Below, piece after piece: positions 43,808 through 53,324 of a stretch of 64,000 nucleotides of DNA (position 1 is its first letter; the number at the start of each line of letters is the position of its first letter). Below the pieces are notes generated by a model, which ran no database searches, was not told the origin of the DNA, and saw only the letters and a program-made list of their open reading frames with translations. The position numbers and the translations under genes were made by a program. This DNA comes from an uncultured Clostridia bacterium (GTDB taxonomy: Bacteria; Bacillota; Clostridia; Christensenellales; CAG-314), in assembly GCA_947628135.1 (NCBI GenBank), contig CANQYT010000008.1, positions 18,287-82,286 on the forward strand. The letters run 5' to 3'.

Positions 43808-45253
43808 ATGAAAAAACTGTTAGCAATATTGATAACCGTCATTATGGTTGTCGGTGTAGTCGCAACTCTTGCGGCTTGTAAGTCCGACAACGTAATCGAC
43901 ATTTGGGTCGGAAGCGAATCGGAGGTGTTTTACCAAGGTATAGCCGACGAGTACATTCAACAATACAACGCGGCTCATCCCGACGAACCCTTCCCCTACG
44001 AGATAAAGGTATCCGGCGGCGACATTTCCGGCTATGCGGCAACCGTTTTGAACGACGCCGAAGCGGGTCCCGACATCTTCTCGATACCTCACGACAACAT
44101 CGGTAAGTTGATGGGCGACAATCCCATTCTCAGCGCCATCACCGATCAATCGTTGATCACGCAGATCGAAGCAGACAACCCCGACGGTTTCAAAGAGGTC
44201 ATCAAGGCGGACGTGGGCGGCACGACCCACTATGTCGGCGTACCCTACATCGGACAATCCCTTGTTCTCTACTACGACAAGACCGTTCTGTCCGAAGACG
44301 ACGTCAAAACTTGGGAAGGAATTGCCGCCAAAGCGGAAGAACTTTCCACAAGTACACATCCGGTCAAGGCGACATTCCCGATGGGTAACGACTGCTACAA
44401 CCTCAGCCTGTTCACGTTGGCTCGCAAGATAGACAGCAGAAACCCCGACGACGGAACGTTGGAAACTTCCACCGCAGTTCACATTTACGAAGGCGCAACT
44501 GCCAACGACCGTGCGAGAAACGTCGTATTTGCAACCGATCAGGAAGTTGCTGTTTACAAGTGGGCGCAGCGTTTCTTCAAGAACGACCACGGTATGACCC
44601 TTGCTCCCGATGATTCCATCACGGTAAGCCTTGCAAAAGGAAACAATGAGTGCGGAAACTATCTCACTCTCGTCGGCGGCGCTTGGAAATACAAAGACGT
44701 TCAAAACGCTTTCGGCGACAACACTGCCATTGCCGAACTTCCCGAATTTACCATTACGGAAGCAGACGCTTACGGCACAATTACCGAGGGTACGCAGTTC
44801 AAATCCGGCACCTTTGCCGACTGCAAAATTCTTTGCATCAACGGTTTCGCGTCGGAAGATCACGCTCCCTATCTGCAAGACATAATGAAATATATGTCCA
44901 GCAAGGAAGTACAGGAACGCAGTTTCGAAGAGTGCAACAACCTTCCCACTTACAAGAACGCCGCAACCGAGTTCGAAGCTATGACCCCCGGTGCGGACGC
45001 AACGGCGCAACAAATAATTGCCGCTCAACTTGCCCAAGTGCAAACTTCTATGATGCGTTATGGTATTCCGCAACCCTTCGGATTCCACACCCTTCTCAAC
45101 AACCGTTTTTACAGCAGCGGTGCGGACGCCATCATTCAAGACATTTTGCTGCAACGCGACTCCGCAAACAACGGCGCGGCGGCGTACAACACCGACGAGT
45201 CGTTGTTGGCAGGTCTTACAAGAGTTCAAAACCTCTGGTTGGGTAAAAGTTAA
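43808..45253 (+). CDS. Maltodextrin-type ABC transporter solute-binding lipoprotein
   Basis: 481 residues with lipobox TLAACKS. The fold of extracellular solute-binding protein family 1 is evident: IDIWVGSESEVFYQGIADEY at the N-terminus, GYAATVLNDAEAGPDIFSIPHDNIG, HYVGVPYIGQSLVLYYDK, and a late SFEECNNLPTYKNA. Permeases of MalF/MalG type follow, and an amylase after them, so malto-oligosaccharides are the probable ligand. AGGAGG-type site before the ATG. Confidence 0.92.
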   Translation: MKKLLAILITVIMVVGVVATLAACKSDNVIDIWVGSESEVFYQGIADEYIQQYNAAHPDEPFPYEIKVSGGDISGYAATVLNDAEAGPDIFSIPHDNIGKLMGDNPILSAITDQSLITQIEADNPDGFKEVIKADVGGTTHYVGVPYIGQSLVLYYDKTVLSEDDVKTWEGIAAKAEELSTSTHPVKATFPMGNDCYNLSLFTLARKIDSRNPDDGTLETSTAVHIYEGATANDRARNVVFATDQEVAVYKWAQRFFKNDHGMTLAPDDSITVSLAKGNNECGNYLTLVGGAWKYKDVQNAFGDNTAIAELPEFTITEADAYGTITEGTQFKSGTFADCKILCINGFASEDHAPYLQDIMKYMSSKEVQERSFEECNNLPTYKNAATEFEAMTPGADATAQQIIAAQLAQVQTSMMRYGIPQPFGFHTLLNNRFYSSGADAIIQDILLQRDSANNGAAAYNTDESLLAGLTRVQNLWLGKS

Positions 45254-45265
45254 CGCAACAAACAG

Positions 45266-45297
45266 CCACGACGCCGACGCGCAAGCGGGCGTCGTGG
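45266..45297 (+). promoter_or_regulatory. Intercistronic hairpin between binding protein and permease genes
   Basis: CCACGACGCC (45266-45275) pairs with GGCGTCGTGG (45288-45297), with no T-run after it. Such stems often protect the upstream binding-protein mRNA and lower expression of the permease genes. Confidence 0.6.
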
Positions 45298-45332
45298 CAA
45301 CCTGTTTTACAACAACAAATTAGGAGAAATTT

Positions 45333-45377
45333 ATGTCACGATCAACACCCTATCTCCCAAAGGAGGTAATTAGATGA
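45333..45377 (+). CDS. 14-codon leader ORF coupled to the MalF-like gene
   Basis: ATG at 45333 with AGGAG (45322-45326) upstream encodes MSRSTPYLPKEVIR and stops at TGA 45375-45377, overlapping the permease ATG (45374). The permease ribosome binding site (AAAGGAGG) lies inside this ORF. This favours translational coupling; the peptide itself need not have a function. Confidence 0.45.
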   Translation: MSRSTPYLPKEVIR

Positions 45378-46972
45378 CGAATTTGATAGCATTGACTCAG
45401 ACGGGCGCAAATTGGTTGCTTGCCGTTTTGATAATAGTCGTCGTTGCTCAGTTGTTGACTGTCGTCTGTTTGATACTTGCTCGTTACAAAAAGTTGGGTG
45501 TGGTGCTCAATGCCGTCAAAAATTGGTTTGTCGGCGTAGGCAGAGCAATCAGAAACTTTTTTGTCAAGTTGGGCAAGGGAACGGCGCGCAGATTCCGCGA
45601 ATTCCACGAACGTTTCGTGGACGGCAGCGTGGGCACAAAACTGTCCCACTTCATTATGGGTTCGGGTAACTTTTACCACAAGCAAATTTGCAAAGGCATT
45701 TTGTTCCTTGTGTTTCAGTTGCTGTTCATCGCGTTTATGGCTCTTTCGCCCGCGATCAACGATACGCCTTTGGGCGGACAAGCGCTTGTAAATCTCGTCA
45801 CGCTGGGAAAACACGACGTCGCGGGCGGTATCGATCCCGTAACGGGCAGACCCGTCAAGATAGACAACTCGATGTTGATGTTGCTGTTCGGCGTTGTGAC
45901 GTTGGGTATCATTGCCATCTACATTTTTGTGTGGCTGGCTAACATCGCAAGTTCCTACAAGGCGGATCTCGACCAGCGCTACGGCGGCGGTCCGACGAGT
46001 TTCAAGACGGACCTCAAATCTATGTTGGACACCAACTTCCACAAGACCATGCTTGCGCCTACAATTTTGGGCGTTACGGTATTTACCATACTGCCCACTT
46101 TGTATATGATACTTATCGCCTTCACCAACTACGGCGGAGACAATGCGGTAGGGCAGGTCCATTTCAATTGGGTAGGCTTTGACAACTTTGTGGAAATGTT
46201 TACCAATCCCAACGGCGAGATCGCAGCCCGTTTCGGCTCGGTTTTGTTGTGGACGGTTATTTGGGCGTTCTTTGCAACGTTCACCAACTATTTCGGCGGC
46301 ATTTTCCTTGCAATTCTCATCAATCGCAAGGGTATCAAGGGCAAGGTGATTTTCCGTACGGTGTTCATAATGACCATCGCCATACCGCAGTTTATTTCGC
46401 TGTTGGCTATCCGCAACTTGCTTGCAACTTCCGGACCGGTAAACGGTATGCTTATGAAGATGGGGTTGATAAGCGAGCCCGTCAACTTCCTCGGACTTAA
46501 CCCCAACTTACCCGTCAATGAAAACTTTGTAAAAATGATGATAATTCTCATCAATATGTGGGTAGGCGTTCCCTACACTATGTTGATGACCAGCGGTATA
46601 TTGATGAATATTCCCACCGACTTGTACGAGGCGGCAAAGGTGGACGGCGCTAAACCGCTCAAAATCTTCTTCAAGATCACCTTCCCGTACATATTCTTCA
46701 TTACCACTCCCTATCTCATCAGTTCCTTCATCGGCAACGTAACGTCTTTCAACATCATCTTTATGTTGACGGGCGGCGGACCCACAGTAGCGGGCTACAA
46801 AGCCGGCAAAACCGACCTGTTGGTTACTTGGCTGTACAAATTGACTATCGACAACAACGAGTACAGCACGGGCGCGGTGATAGGTATATTGACCTTCATC
46901 TGCACTTCGGTACTGACGCTTGTAACTTACAGACGCAGTAAATCCTACAAAGAGGAGGATACTTTCCAATGA
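45374..46972 (+). CDS. MalF-type ABC permease
   Basis: 532 residues, longer than most because of a helical and basic N-terminal part (RNFFVKLGKGTARRFREFHERF) before the core. About eight membrane helices. The EAA loop DLYEAAKVDGAKPLKIFFKI, which docks the ATPase, is at about 415-434. GGGPTVAGYKAGKTDLLVTW is typical of maltose permeases. Overlaps the next gene by 4 nt. Confidence 0.92.
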   Translation: MTNLIALTQTGANWLLAVLIIVVVAQLLTVVCLILARYKKLGVVLNAVKNWFVGVGRAIRNFFVKLGKGTARRFREFHERFVDGSVGTKLSHFIMGSGNFYHKQICKGILFLVFQLLFIAFMALSPAINDTPLGGQALVNLVTLGKHDVAGGIDPVTGRPVKIDNSMLMLLFGVVTLGIIAIYIFVWLANIASSYKADLDQRYGGGPTSFKTDLKSMLDTNFHKTMLAPTILGVTVFTILPTLYMILIAFTNYGGDNAVGQVHFNWVGFDNFVEMFTNPNGEIAARFGSVLLWTVIWAFFATFTNYFGGIFLAILINRKGIKGKVIFRTVFIMTIAIPQFISLLAIRNLLATSGPVNGMLMKMGLISEPVNFLGLNPNLPVNENFVKMMIILINMWVGVPYTMLMTSGILMNIPTDLYEAAKVDGAKPLKIFFKITFPYIFFITTPYLISSFIGNVTSFNIIFMLTGGGPTVAGYKAGKTDLLVTWLYKLTIDNNEYSTGAVIGILTFICTSVLTLVTYRRSKSYKEEDTFQ

Positions 46973-47871
46973 GAGACGAGATATTTGCAAAAGCAAGAAA
47001 GCAAGGACATATGCGCCGCAACCGTACAATTGTCAACATTGTCGTGTACGTCGTGTTGGTGATTTTTTGCGCAATTTGGCTGTATCCCATCCTGTGGATC
47101 TTCCTCAGCGCGTTCCGCGATCAACGCAATGCCGACGGACAATTTATCGGCTCTATCGTGTCCAACTATTGGCCCGAAGGCTTCGGTATCGAAAGTTTCC
47201 GCAGACTGTTCACTGAAACGCTGTTTTTGCGTCAATTCGGCAACACGCTGCTGGTTGCGGTGTGCAGTTGCGTACTTTCCACGTTGCTGACCCTTTCCAC
47301 GGCGTACGTAATGAGCAAAATCAAATTCAAGATGCGCAAACCTTTTATGAACTTGGCAATGATCCTCGGATTGTTCCCCGGGTTTATGAGTATGGTGGCA
47401 ATTTACTACATCTTGAAAGCGTTGCAACTTACGCAGTCGCTGTTTGCGCTGATATTGTGCTATTCGGCAGGCGCGGGCATGGGTTTCTACGTGGCAAAAG
47501 GTTTCTTCGACACAGTACCCAACGCATTGGTGGAGTCGGCGAAACTTGACGGCGCAACGCAGGCGCAGATCTTTTGGAAAGTGGTGCTGCCGCTGTCCAA
47601 GCCCATCATCATCTACACTGCGTTGCTTGCCTTTACGGGACCTTGGATGGACTTCATCTTTGCGCGCGTCATTTTGGGACAGGAAAACGAGGAGTTGCAC
47701 ACCGTTGCGGTGGCGTTGTATCAGATGATGTACGGACCCAAAGCGTCGGGCGACGTGTTTACCACGTTTGCCGCAGGGTGCGTGTGCGTGGCAGTGCCTA
47801 TCGTTACACTGTTCTTGTGCATGCAAAAGTACTACATCGAAGGCGCAACTGCCGGTGCAGTCAAAGGCTGA
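46969..47871 (+). CDS. MalG-type ABC permease
   Basis: 300 residues with six helices. The EAA loop is NALVESAKLDGATQAQIFWK; the C-terminal VAVPIVTLFLCMQKYYIEGATAGAVKG is highly typical of MalG. It pairs with the preceding permease to form the channel. ATGA overlap with it. Confidence 0.94.
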   Translation: MRDEIFAKARKQGHMRRNRTIVNIVVYVVLVIFCAIWLYPILWIFLSAFRDQRNADGQFIGSIVSNYWPEGFGIESFRRLFTETLFLRQFGNTLLVAVCSCVLSTLLTLSTAYVMSKIKFKMRKPFMNLAMILGLFPGFMSMVAIYYILKALQLTQSLFALILCYSAGAGMGFYVAKGFFDTVPNALVESAKLDGATQAQIFWKVVLPLSKPIIIYTALLAFTGPWMDFIFARVILGQENEELHTVAVALYQMMYGPKASGDVFTTFAAGCVCVAVPIVTLFLCMQKYYIEGATAGAVKG

Positions 47872-47885
47872 AAAATTCAACTGCA

Positions 47886-47920
47886 CAAAGGCGAGGACTG
47901 CATTCCTCGCCTTTGTTTGT
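47886..47920 (+). terminator. Attenuator or terminator between permease and amylase genes
   Basis: CAAAGGCGAGG (47886-47896) pairs with CCTCGCCTTTG (47905-47915), then TTTGTT. Weak T-run, so partial read-through to the amylase gene is likely. Confidence 0.6.
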
Positions 47921-47935
47921 TAAAAAAGAGGTTAT

Positions 47936-49564
47936 ATGAAAAAACGTATTTTGGCAATTTCGATATTGGTTTTGTGCGTGCTGTCGCTGTGTTTGGGCTT
48001 GACGGCATGCGCAAGCGAGTACGCTCTGCCGTTGTCGGACGAGTTGCAAGCCAACGTTATAGACGACAACTACCGCACGTTCTACGAAATCTTCGTGGGC
48101 GGCTTTTCCGACAGCGACGGCGACGGTATGGGCGATTTGCAGGGCGTTATAAAGCGTTTGGACTACCTAAACGACGGCGACCCGAATAGCGGCAAAAGTC
48201 TCGGTATCAACGGAATTTGGCTTATGCCGATAATGCCGAGTTTTAGCTACCACAAGTACGACGTGGCTGACTACCAAGCCATCGACGACGACTACGGCAC
48301 AATGGACGATATGCGCCAACTTGTACGCGAGGCGCACGCTCGCGGAATAAACGTCATCATCGACCTTGTTCTCAATCACACAAGCACGGCGCACAAATGG
48401 TTCAAAGCGGCGCAAAAGGCGCGCAGAGACGGCAATACCGACGACCCCTACTACGATTTTTACAGCGTAAGCACGGAGCAAAAAGACAATTGGTACAGTT
48501 TTGCCACCGATCCGAGCGGCACCAAATGGTACTACGAAGGCAATTTCAGCAGTGAAATGCCCGAACTCAATTGGGACAACCCCGCGGTCAAGCAAGCCGT
48601 AGAAGAAATTGTGGACTTTTGGTTGACGGACGTCGGCGTGGACGGCTTCCGTCTGGACGCCGTTAAGTATTTTTACTACGGCAATACCGCCAAAAATATC
48701 GAAGTTTTGGATTGGTTCCGCAAGTACTGCCAAAGCGTACTTCCCGACGTCTACGTAGTGGGCGAAGATTGGAGCAGCGGCACTGCCGAGGAATACAGTT
48801 ATTTCCAAGCGGTGGACGTTTTCTGTTTCAATATGGGTTCGACGGTAATCGAATCGTTGCAGGCTCAGGACGCAAACAACTACGCCGATTTTGTGTGTCA
48901 ATACGCTCAAAACGTGCGTGAGGCGCGCGCAGACGCAATACCGCAACCTTTCCTTTCCAATCACGATCAGGACCGTATCGGCGGCAACAGTTACTTTTAC
49001 ACCCGCAAAGACGGCAAAACGGTATTCAACACAGCCACCGCAAAGATGGCTGCAAATATGTACTTGCTTTCGCCCGGCAGTCCGTTCATTTACTACGGTG
49101 AGGAAATAGGTATGAAAGGCAGTCGCTCTCTTACCGACAACTCCGACGCCAACAGACGTCTCGCTATGTTGTGGGGCGACGGCGACAAGGTGAAAGACCC
49201 CGTGGGAACTACCTTCGACAGCGAAAGTCAGACCAACGGCACTGTCAAGAGTCAACTCAAAGACAAAGACAGTTTGCTCAATCACTACAAACTGCTCATT
49301 GCAATACGCAACGCCAATCCCGAAATTGCTCGCGGCATTGCCGAAGTTGTATACGTTTCCGACTCGTCGACCGTGTGCGCAATCAAGTTTACTTACGACA
49401 ACCGCACGGTGTACGTGATACACAACATAGGCAATCAACAAGTACAACTCAACTTGTCGCAACTCGGTGTGTCCGCATTGCGCGCGGTTGCGGGCGAAGG
49501 CGGCGGTGCATTGTCGGGCGCAACGCTTACGCTCGGCGCAAAAACGTCGGCGGTACTACGCTAA
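47936..49564 (+). CDS. Secreted alpha-amylase lipoprotein (GH13)
   Basis: 542 residues with lipobox LGLTACA, thus membrane-anchored outside. The GH13 regions are all there: IDLVLNHT (I), GFRLDAVKY with the nucleophile aspartate (II), VVGEDWSSG with the acid glutamate (III) and LSNHDQDR (IV). A C-terminal beta domain ends the protein. DSDGDGMGDLQGV near the start is a calcium-type loop often seen in GH13 oligo-glucosidases. Cuts alpha-1,4-glucans to feed the transporter encoded just upstream. Confidence 0.93.
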   Translation: MKKRILAISILVLCVLSLCLGLTACASEYALPLSDELQANVIDDNYRTFYEIFVGGFSDSDGDGMGDLQGVIKRLDYLNDGDPNSGKSLGINGIWLMPIMPSFSYHKYDVADYQAIDDDYGTMDDMRQLVREAHARGINVIIDLVLNHTSTAHKWFKAAQKARRDGNTDDPYYDFYSVSTEQKDNWYSFATDPSGTKWYYEGNFSSEMPELNWDNPAVKQAVEEIVDFWLTDVGVDGFRLDAVKYFYYGNTAKNIEVLDWFRKYCQSVLPDVYVVGEDWSSGTAEEYSYFQAVDVFCFNMGSTVIESLQAQDANNYADFVCQYAQNVREARADAIPQPFLSNHDQDRIGGNSYFYTRKDGKTVFNTATAKMAANMYLLSPGSPFIYYGEEIGMKGSRSLTDNSDANRRLAMLWGDGDKVKDPVGTTFDSESQTNGTVKSQLKDKDSLLNHYKLLIAIRNANPEIARGIAEVVYVSDSSTVCAIKFTYDNRTVYVIHNIGNQQVQLNLSQLGVSALRAVAGEGGGALSGATLTLGAKTSAVLR

Positions 49565-49580
49565 TGTTTTTCCGACCACA

Positions 49581-49715
49581 AGTCGTATCGGGTATTCCAC
49601 GCAAAACGGCTTCGCTTCGGACGCCGCACAAAAAAGATTGTGCGGTGTCCTTTTTTTGATTATATAGCAGACGGCGCGGCGGATATTCCACGCAAAACGG
49701 CTTCGCGCGTCGCAA
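49581..49715 (+). repeat. Repeat A copies and terminator after the amylase gene
   Basis: Two copies of repeat A (49581-49620 and 49672-49710) with ATTCCACGCAAAACGGCTTC in common. Between them, CCGCACAA (49624-49631) pairs with TTGTGCGG (49638-49645) before a T-run, a terminator for the amylase gene. From 49716 to 49861 nothing was recognised. Confidence 0.65.
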
Positions 49716-49861
49716 CTCGTCCCTTACGCTAAAATAAGTTCATCGGGCTTGCGCAAATTGAAGATATGGCACTCGGGCTATTCGGTGAAAAAAGGCTTCA
49801 CAAGTCGATTGCCAACGCGTCTATGACGCTTATGACAATCGCCCCTAACGGGCTTGCGCTT

Positions 49862-50035
49862 GTTGCAGATTATTTTTCACCGAACACCCTTGTGCCTTTT
49901 ATTATAAATATTCATTTATAATTTTTTTCTAACGCCAATATGTTTTTTGCGCGTCGCCCGATATTGCAATTGTTTCTTGTTGGAACACCCTTGCACCTTG
50001 TGTATAAGGTCAATCAAAAAAAATATATTACCTAC
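49862..50035 (+). repeat. Partial repeat B and repeat D
   Basis: 49862-49895 is the start of repeat B (GTTGCAGATTATTTTTCACC) cut short. 49979-50021 is repeat D (GGAACACCCTTGCACCTTGTG, then AAGGTCAATCAAA), present inverted at 52935-52973. No gene. Confidence 0.55.
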
Positions 50036-50068
50036 CACATCATACAATTTTGTTAGTGCGGCGTCCTC

Positions 50069-50250
50069 GTTGCAGATTGTTTTTCACCGAACACCCTCGC
50101 TCTCGGTGTTACAATGTCCCCGACCGCCCACCCCTATTCGCGGGGAAAATATTTACAACTGTTGAGAAAATTTATTGCTGGTATACGCGATTAAAATTTA
50201 ATAGTAACATTTACAGAACCGACTTCCTCGTCCGAAGTCGGTTTCTTTTT
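50069..50250 (+). repeat. Repeat B, full copy, with terminator-like hairpin
   Basis: Matches 17154-17298 almost throughout. ACCGACTTC (50218-50226) then pairs with GAAGTCGGT (50234-50242), followed by a T-run; the equivalent hairpin follows the 17-kb copy, but its sequence differs and still pairs. Confidence 0.7.
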
Positions 50251-50274
50251 ATACAGTAAGCAACATTATCTTGT

Positions 50275-50615
50275 GCGCTTACGCGCCGCCGCAGTCGGAC
50301 TAAGAGGTGCGCCTGCACGGCGCGAATTGTTGAAAGCCTTTCGCCGGGGTCTCCCCTACCCCCGGCATCTCGATAGGGTACACACACAATTTGAGTTTAC
50401 GAAAATTGTGTGGGAGAGGAACACCATTGTGTCAGCGGTATCAAGTACGTTTTGGCGTGCTTGGTGCCGGCAAATATAAGGCACGACGAAGTGGTGCGGG
50501 AGTCCTGCACGGTCGGATAAACCTTTCGTTGGGGGAGTGTCCCCAACAGCCCCCGCAAGGGTGGTAATATTCATTACGCGCCCGAACTTTGCACTGTTTG
50601 ATTGAAAACTATCGG
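50275..50615 (+). repeat. Structured-RNA-like element C, copy 3 (with insertion)
   Basis: About 340 bp. Same core as copies 1 and 2, but the AGTCG-AAGTAGGG junction is expanded by roughly 75 bp containing a CGCCGGGG/CCCCGGC-type stem. Hairpin ACACAATTT/AAAATTGTGT (50388-50415) carries a compensatory base-pair change relative to copy 2. The 3' end (GCAC stem, CGGTCGGATAAACCTTTCG, GGGG...CCCC, CAACAGCCCCCGCAAGG) is complete. Confidence 0.65.
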
Positions 50616-50776
50616 GCTTATCTCGTCACTGTATTTGTTCTCACCCTGCTATTTTTTTTTACAATTTGACACAAATACATAGGTTGTGAAAAAAAATTTT
50701 ATATGATTAAACAAAACAGACGACAAGTTGAGACAGAAAAATAAAATAATTTTCTACGACTGCGCGGGCAGCGTTT

Positions 50777-50867
50777 GTTGCAGATTGTTTTTCACCGAAC
50801 ACCCTCACTCTCGGTGTTACAATGTCTCCGACCGTCTTTATTTGCGGGGAAAAAGGCTACAACTGCA
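50777..50867 (+). repeat. Repeat B, third copy (3' diverged)
   Basis: GTTGCAGATTGTTTTTCACC to CCGACCG matches the other copies, then the sequence diverges. It lies next to the 3' end of the minus-strand lipoprotein gene. From 50616 to 50776 the DNA is AT-rich with no feature seen. Confidence 0.6.
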
Positions 50868-50917
50868 AAATAATTTTATTTTGGTCAAATAATAAACACT
50901 AAGTAACCGACAACAAA

Positions 50918-50945
50918 AAACCGACCCCATTGTTGGAGTCGGTTT
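50918..50945 (-). terminator. Terminator of the minus-strand lipoprotein gene
   Basis: AAACCGAC (50918-50925) and GTCGGTTT (50938-50945), with a T-run on the minus strand. Confidence 0.8.
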
Positions 50946-50977
50946 CGTTTTTTTAATTCGCTTGTGTAAACGATTTC

Positions 50978-51598
50978 TTATTTGGCGATCAAGCCAAGTC
51001 CGAACGTGCCGTCGGTGAACGCCGCAAACACTACATAGTACGTGCCGGCTTCAAGTGCTACGGGGTTGTCTTTCCATGTGAGACTGCCGGTATAGGTTTC
51101 TACTTCGCTGAAAGGAGGAATGTAGAGAGTATCGGGTGTAAGTGTTCTTGCGTTCGCCGTTTGTGGATCGGGGATAAATGCCTTGGACCAACTCGATTCA
51201 TCGCCGAGAGTTTCATATTTGACTTTGAGGACCTTTATTGCCATGTTGCCGTTAAATACTGAGGGTGTAGCGCCATTCGTCAAAGAGACGGTAATATCCC
51301 AACTAGCGCCTTCATTTACAAACTCGTGTTCGCTAATGTAAAGCAGTTTTACGCCGTCGAGTTGATCCTTGATGGATTTTACTCTGCTGTCGGAAACGGC
51401 AATGGCTTCCATTACATATTGAGCGTCCAATTTGGTTTCATCATCTGGGTCGGTGTTTACATTCCAACCGTTCCAATCCCCCGTGATCATATAACTGAAT
51501 CCTTCCGTATCGGCAAGGGGTTTTTCGCAGGCGGCAAACACGCAAATGCAGGACGCGGCAAGAATTGCAACCAGCAAAATTGTTACAAGTTTTTTCAT
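50978..51598 (-). CDS. Lipoprotein with WNGW motif, paralogue 1 (putative glucan-binding)
   Basis: 206 residues; lipobox-like CVFAACEK. The segment YMITGDWNGWNVNTDPDDETKL resembles the GxFNGW strand of starch/glycogen-binding modules. The rest is beta-rich and ends GTYYVVFAAFTDGTFGLGLIAK. It shares most of its sequence with the gene at 52041, which is transcribed away from it. With the surrounding starch genes, a role in holding glucan at the surface is plausible but unproven. AAGGAGAA before the ATG. Confidence 0.7.
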   Translation of the reverse strand: MKKLVTILLVAILAASCICVFAACEKPLADTEGFSYMITGDWNGWNVNTDPDDETKLDAQYVMEAIAVSDSRVKSIKDQLDGVKLLYISEHEFVNEGASWDITVSLTNGATPSVFNGNMAIKVLKVKYETLGDESSWSKAFIPDPQTANARTLTPDTLYIPPFSEVETYTGSLTWKDNPVALEAGTYYVVFAAFTDGTFGLGLIAK

Positions 51599-51888
51599 AA
51601 ATTTTCTCCTTTTTTATTAAATTTACTGTCTGTTGGACAGAATTTACCTAAAATAACCTTGAATTATTTGTGTGACAATCGTCGTTTGCCCTTTTGTCAA
51701 AATAGCCGATAAAGAAAAAAAACCAATGGCATACAATCAAAATGTTTGGCAATCTACGTAAAAACGGCACTTTTCCTCTTTTAACAACGCCGAAAAGGGG
51801 TATCGGTCGAAAAATATAATATCGTTGCGTTTTTTCCGTCCGTGCGCGCATATATCGTAAAAATCTGAAAAATTTTTTTATTTTGATA

Positions 51889-51917
51889 TTGCAATTTGTA
51901 TTAGTGGGTGGTATACT
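51889..51917 (+). promoter_or_regulatory. Promoter of lipoprotein paralogue 2
   Basis: TTGCAA (51889-51894), a 17-nt spacer and TATACT (51912-51917). In the leader, GTGTTCTG pairs with CAGAACAC (about 51932-51951). The bases CAAATAATTCAAGGTTATT (51962-51980) occur inverted at 51652-51670, in the leader of paralogue 1. Confidence 0.6.
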
Positions 51918-52040
51918 ATATTCAGACAAATGTGTTCTGCTTTCAGAACACCCACTTTGAACAAATAATTCAAGGTTATTAAGCGGAAATTCCTGCGGTT
52001 TCGCAGACAATTTTAACAACAAAAAAAAGGAGAAAAAAAC

Positions 52041-52685
52041 ATGAAAAAACTTGTAACAATTTTGATGGTTGCAGTTCTTGCCGTGTCTTGCATTTGCGTG
52101 TTTGCCGCTTGTGAACAAGGCGAACCCCTTGCCGATACGGAAGGATACAGCTATGTGATCACGGGCAACTTTAACGGTTGGAAGGTAAACCTCGATCCCG
52201 AAGATGGTAGCAAATTGGACGCCCAATATGTAATGGAAGCCATTGCTACTTCCGACAAGAGAGTTAAGTCCATCAGGAAAGAACTTCAAGACGTCAAATA
52301 TCTGTATATTGCCGAGCACGAGTTCACCAACAACAAGAACGGCGACGAGTGGGAAGCGGGCTGGTCTGTTACTTACGCTTTGACGGAAGGCGCAGAGCCC
52401 ATCACGGTTGACGGTAATATGGCAATAAAGACCATCAAGACCAAGTACGAAACTCTCGGCGACGAATCGAGTTGGTCCGAAGCTTGGATACCCGATGCAG
52501 GCAGCACAAATGTAAGAAGCCTTACCCCCTCCACGTTGTATATGCCTCCTCACAGCGAGACCCCGACCTACGAGGGCAGCGGTGCGTGGAACGACAACCC
52601 CATCGTGCTTGAAGCCGGCACTTACTATGTCGTATTGGCTACATTCAACGACGGCACGTTCGGACTTGCTGCAATTGCGAAATAA
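52041..52685 (+). CDS. Lipoprotein with FNGW motif, paralogue 2 (putative glucan-binding)
   Basis: 214 residues; signal peptide nearly identical to paralogue 1 (CVFAACEQ). YVITGNFNGWKVNLDPEDGSKL carries the motif; KLDAQYVMEAIA, KYETLGDESSWS and LEAGTYYVVLATF are shared with paralogue 1. The pair probably arose by an inverted duplication. Short AAGGAG site before the ATG. Function inferred only from motif and neighbours. Confidence 0.7.
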   Translation: MKKLVTILMVAVLAVSCICVFAACEQGEPLADTEGYSYVITGNFNGWKVNLDPEDGSKLDAQYVMEAIATSDKRVKSIRKELQDVKYLYIAEHEFTNNKNGDEWEAGWSVTYALTEGAEPITVDGNMAIKTIKTKYETLGDESSWSEAWIPDAGSTNVRSLTPSTLYMPPHSETPTYEGSGAWNDNPIVLEAGTYYVVLATFNDGTFGLAAIAK

Positions 52686-52720
52686 TCGATTGTTTACACA
52701 AACGAACTGAAAAAAAGAAA

Positions 52721-52746
52721 AACCCACCCTTTGCGGTGGGTTTTTT
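52721..52746 (+). terminator. Terminator after paralogue 2
   Basis: AACCCACC (52721-52728) pairs with GGTGGGTT (52735-52742), followed by T6. Confidence 0.88.
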
Positions 52747-52770
52747 CGACCGCTTTTTTCAACGTGCAGT

Positions 52771-53160
52771 GTATATCGAAAATATTTTTTCAACGGTTAC
52801 AAACTTCATATCCACAAACAGAGACGGTCGGGGACATTGCAACACCCGAGTGAGAGTATTCGATGAAAAATAATCTGCAACAAGGGCAACGCGCAAAATA
52901 AAACCATTTAATGTGGCAAAATTCTTATTTTCTTTGATTGACCTCATACACAAGGCGCAAGGGTGTTCCAACGCAAAATAATATGCAACAAGCGTGCCGC
53001 GTAAGTCAATTTGTGTTTTACAAAAATATGTTGTTCAAGCAATAGGGGGAGTGGAGCAACCGCCCGACAGCGAAATCTCTCGTGCTGTTTACACGGGCGT
53101 TCTTCACTATGTTGCGACGCGCGAAGCCTTTTTGCGTGGAATACCCGCCGCGCCGTCTAC
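52771..53160 (-). repeat. Inverted copies of repeats B, D and A
   Basis: On the minus strand: B (52771-52881, GTTGCAGATTATTTTTCATC to CCGACCG), D (52935-52973) and A (53111-53160). Their order and orientation mirror the block at 49.6-50.9 kb across the lipoprotein pair. No gene; from 53161 to 53324 nothing else was recognised. Confidence 0.65.
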
Positions 53161-53324
53161 CATACATATAATCAACAAAAACGCTAAGCAAATATCAATT
53201 TGTGCGTCGCCCGACGTCAAGCTGTTTTTTCGGTGAATGCACGAATTTTGACTATACTGCGCAATTAGCTATATTTTATCCTATATTTGTAAAAAAGAAC
53301 ATTGATTTTTTTTGAAAAAGGGTA

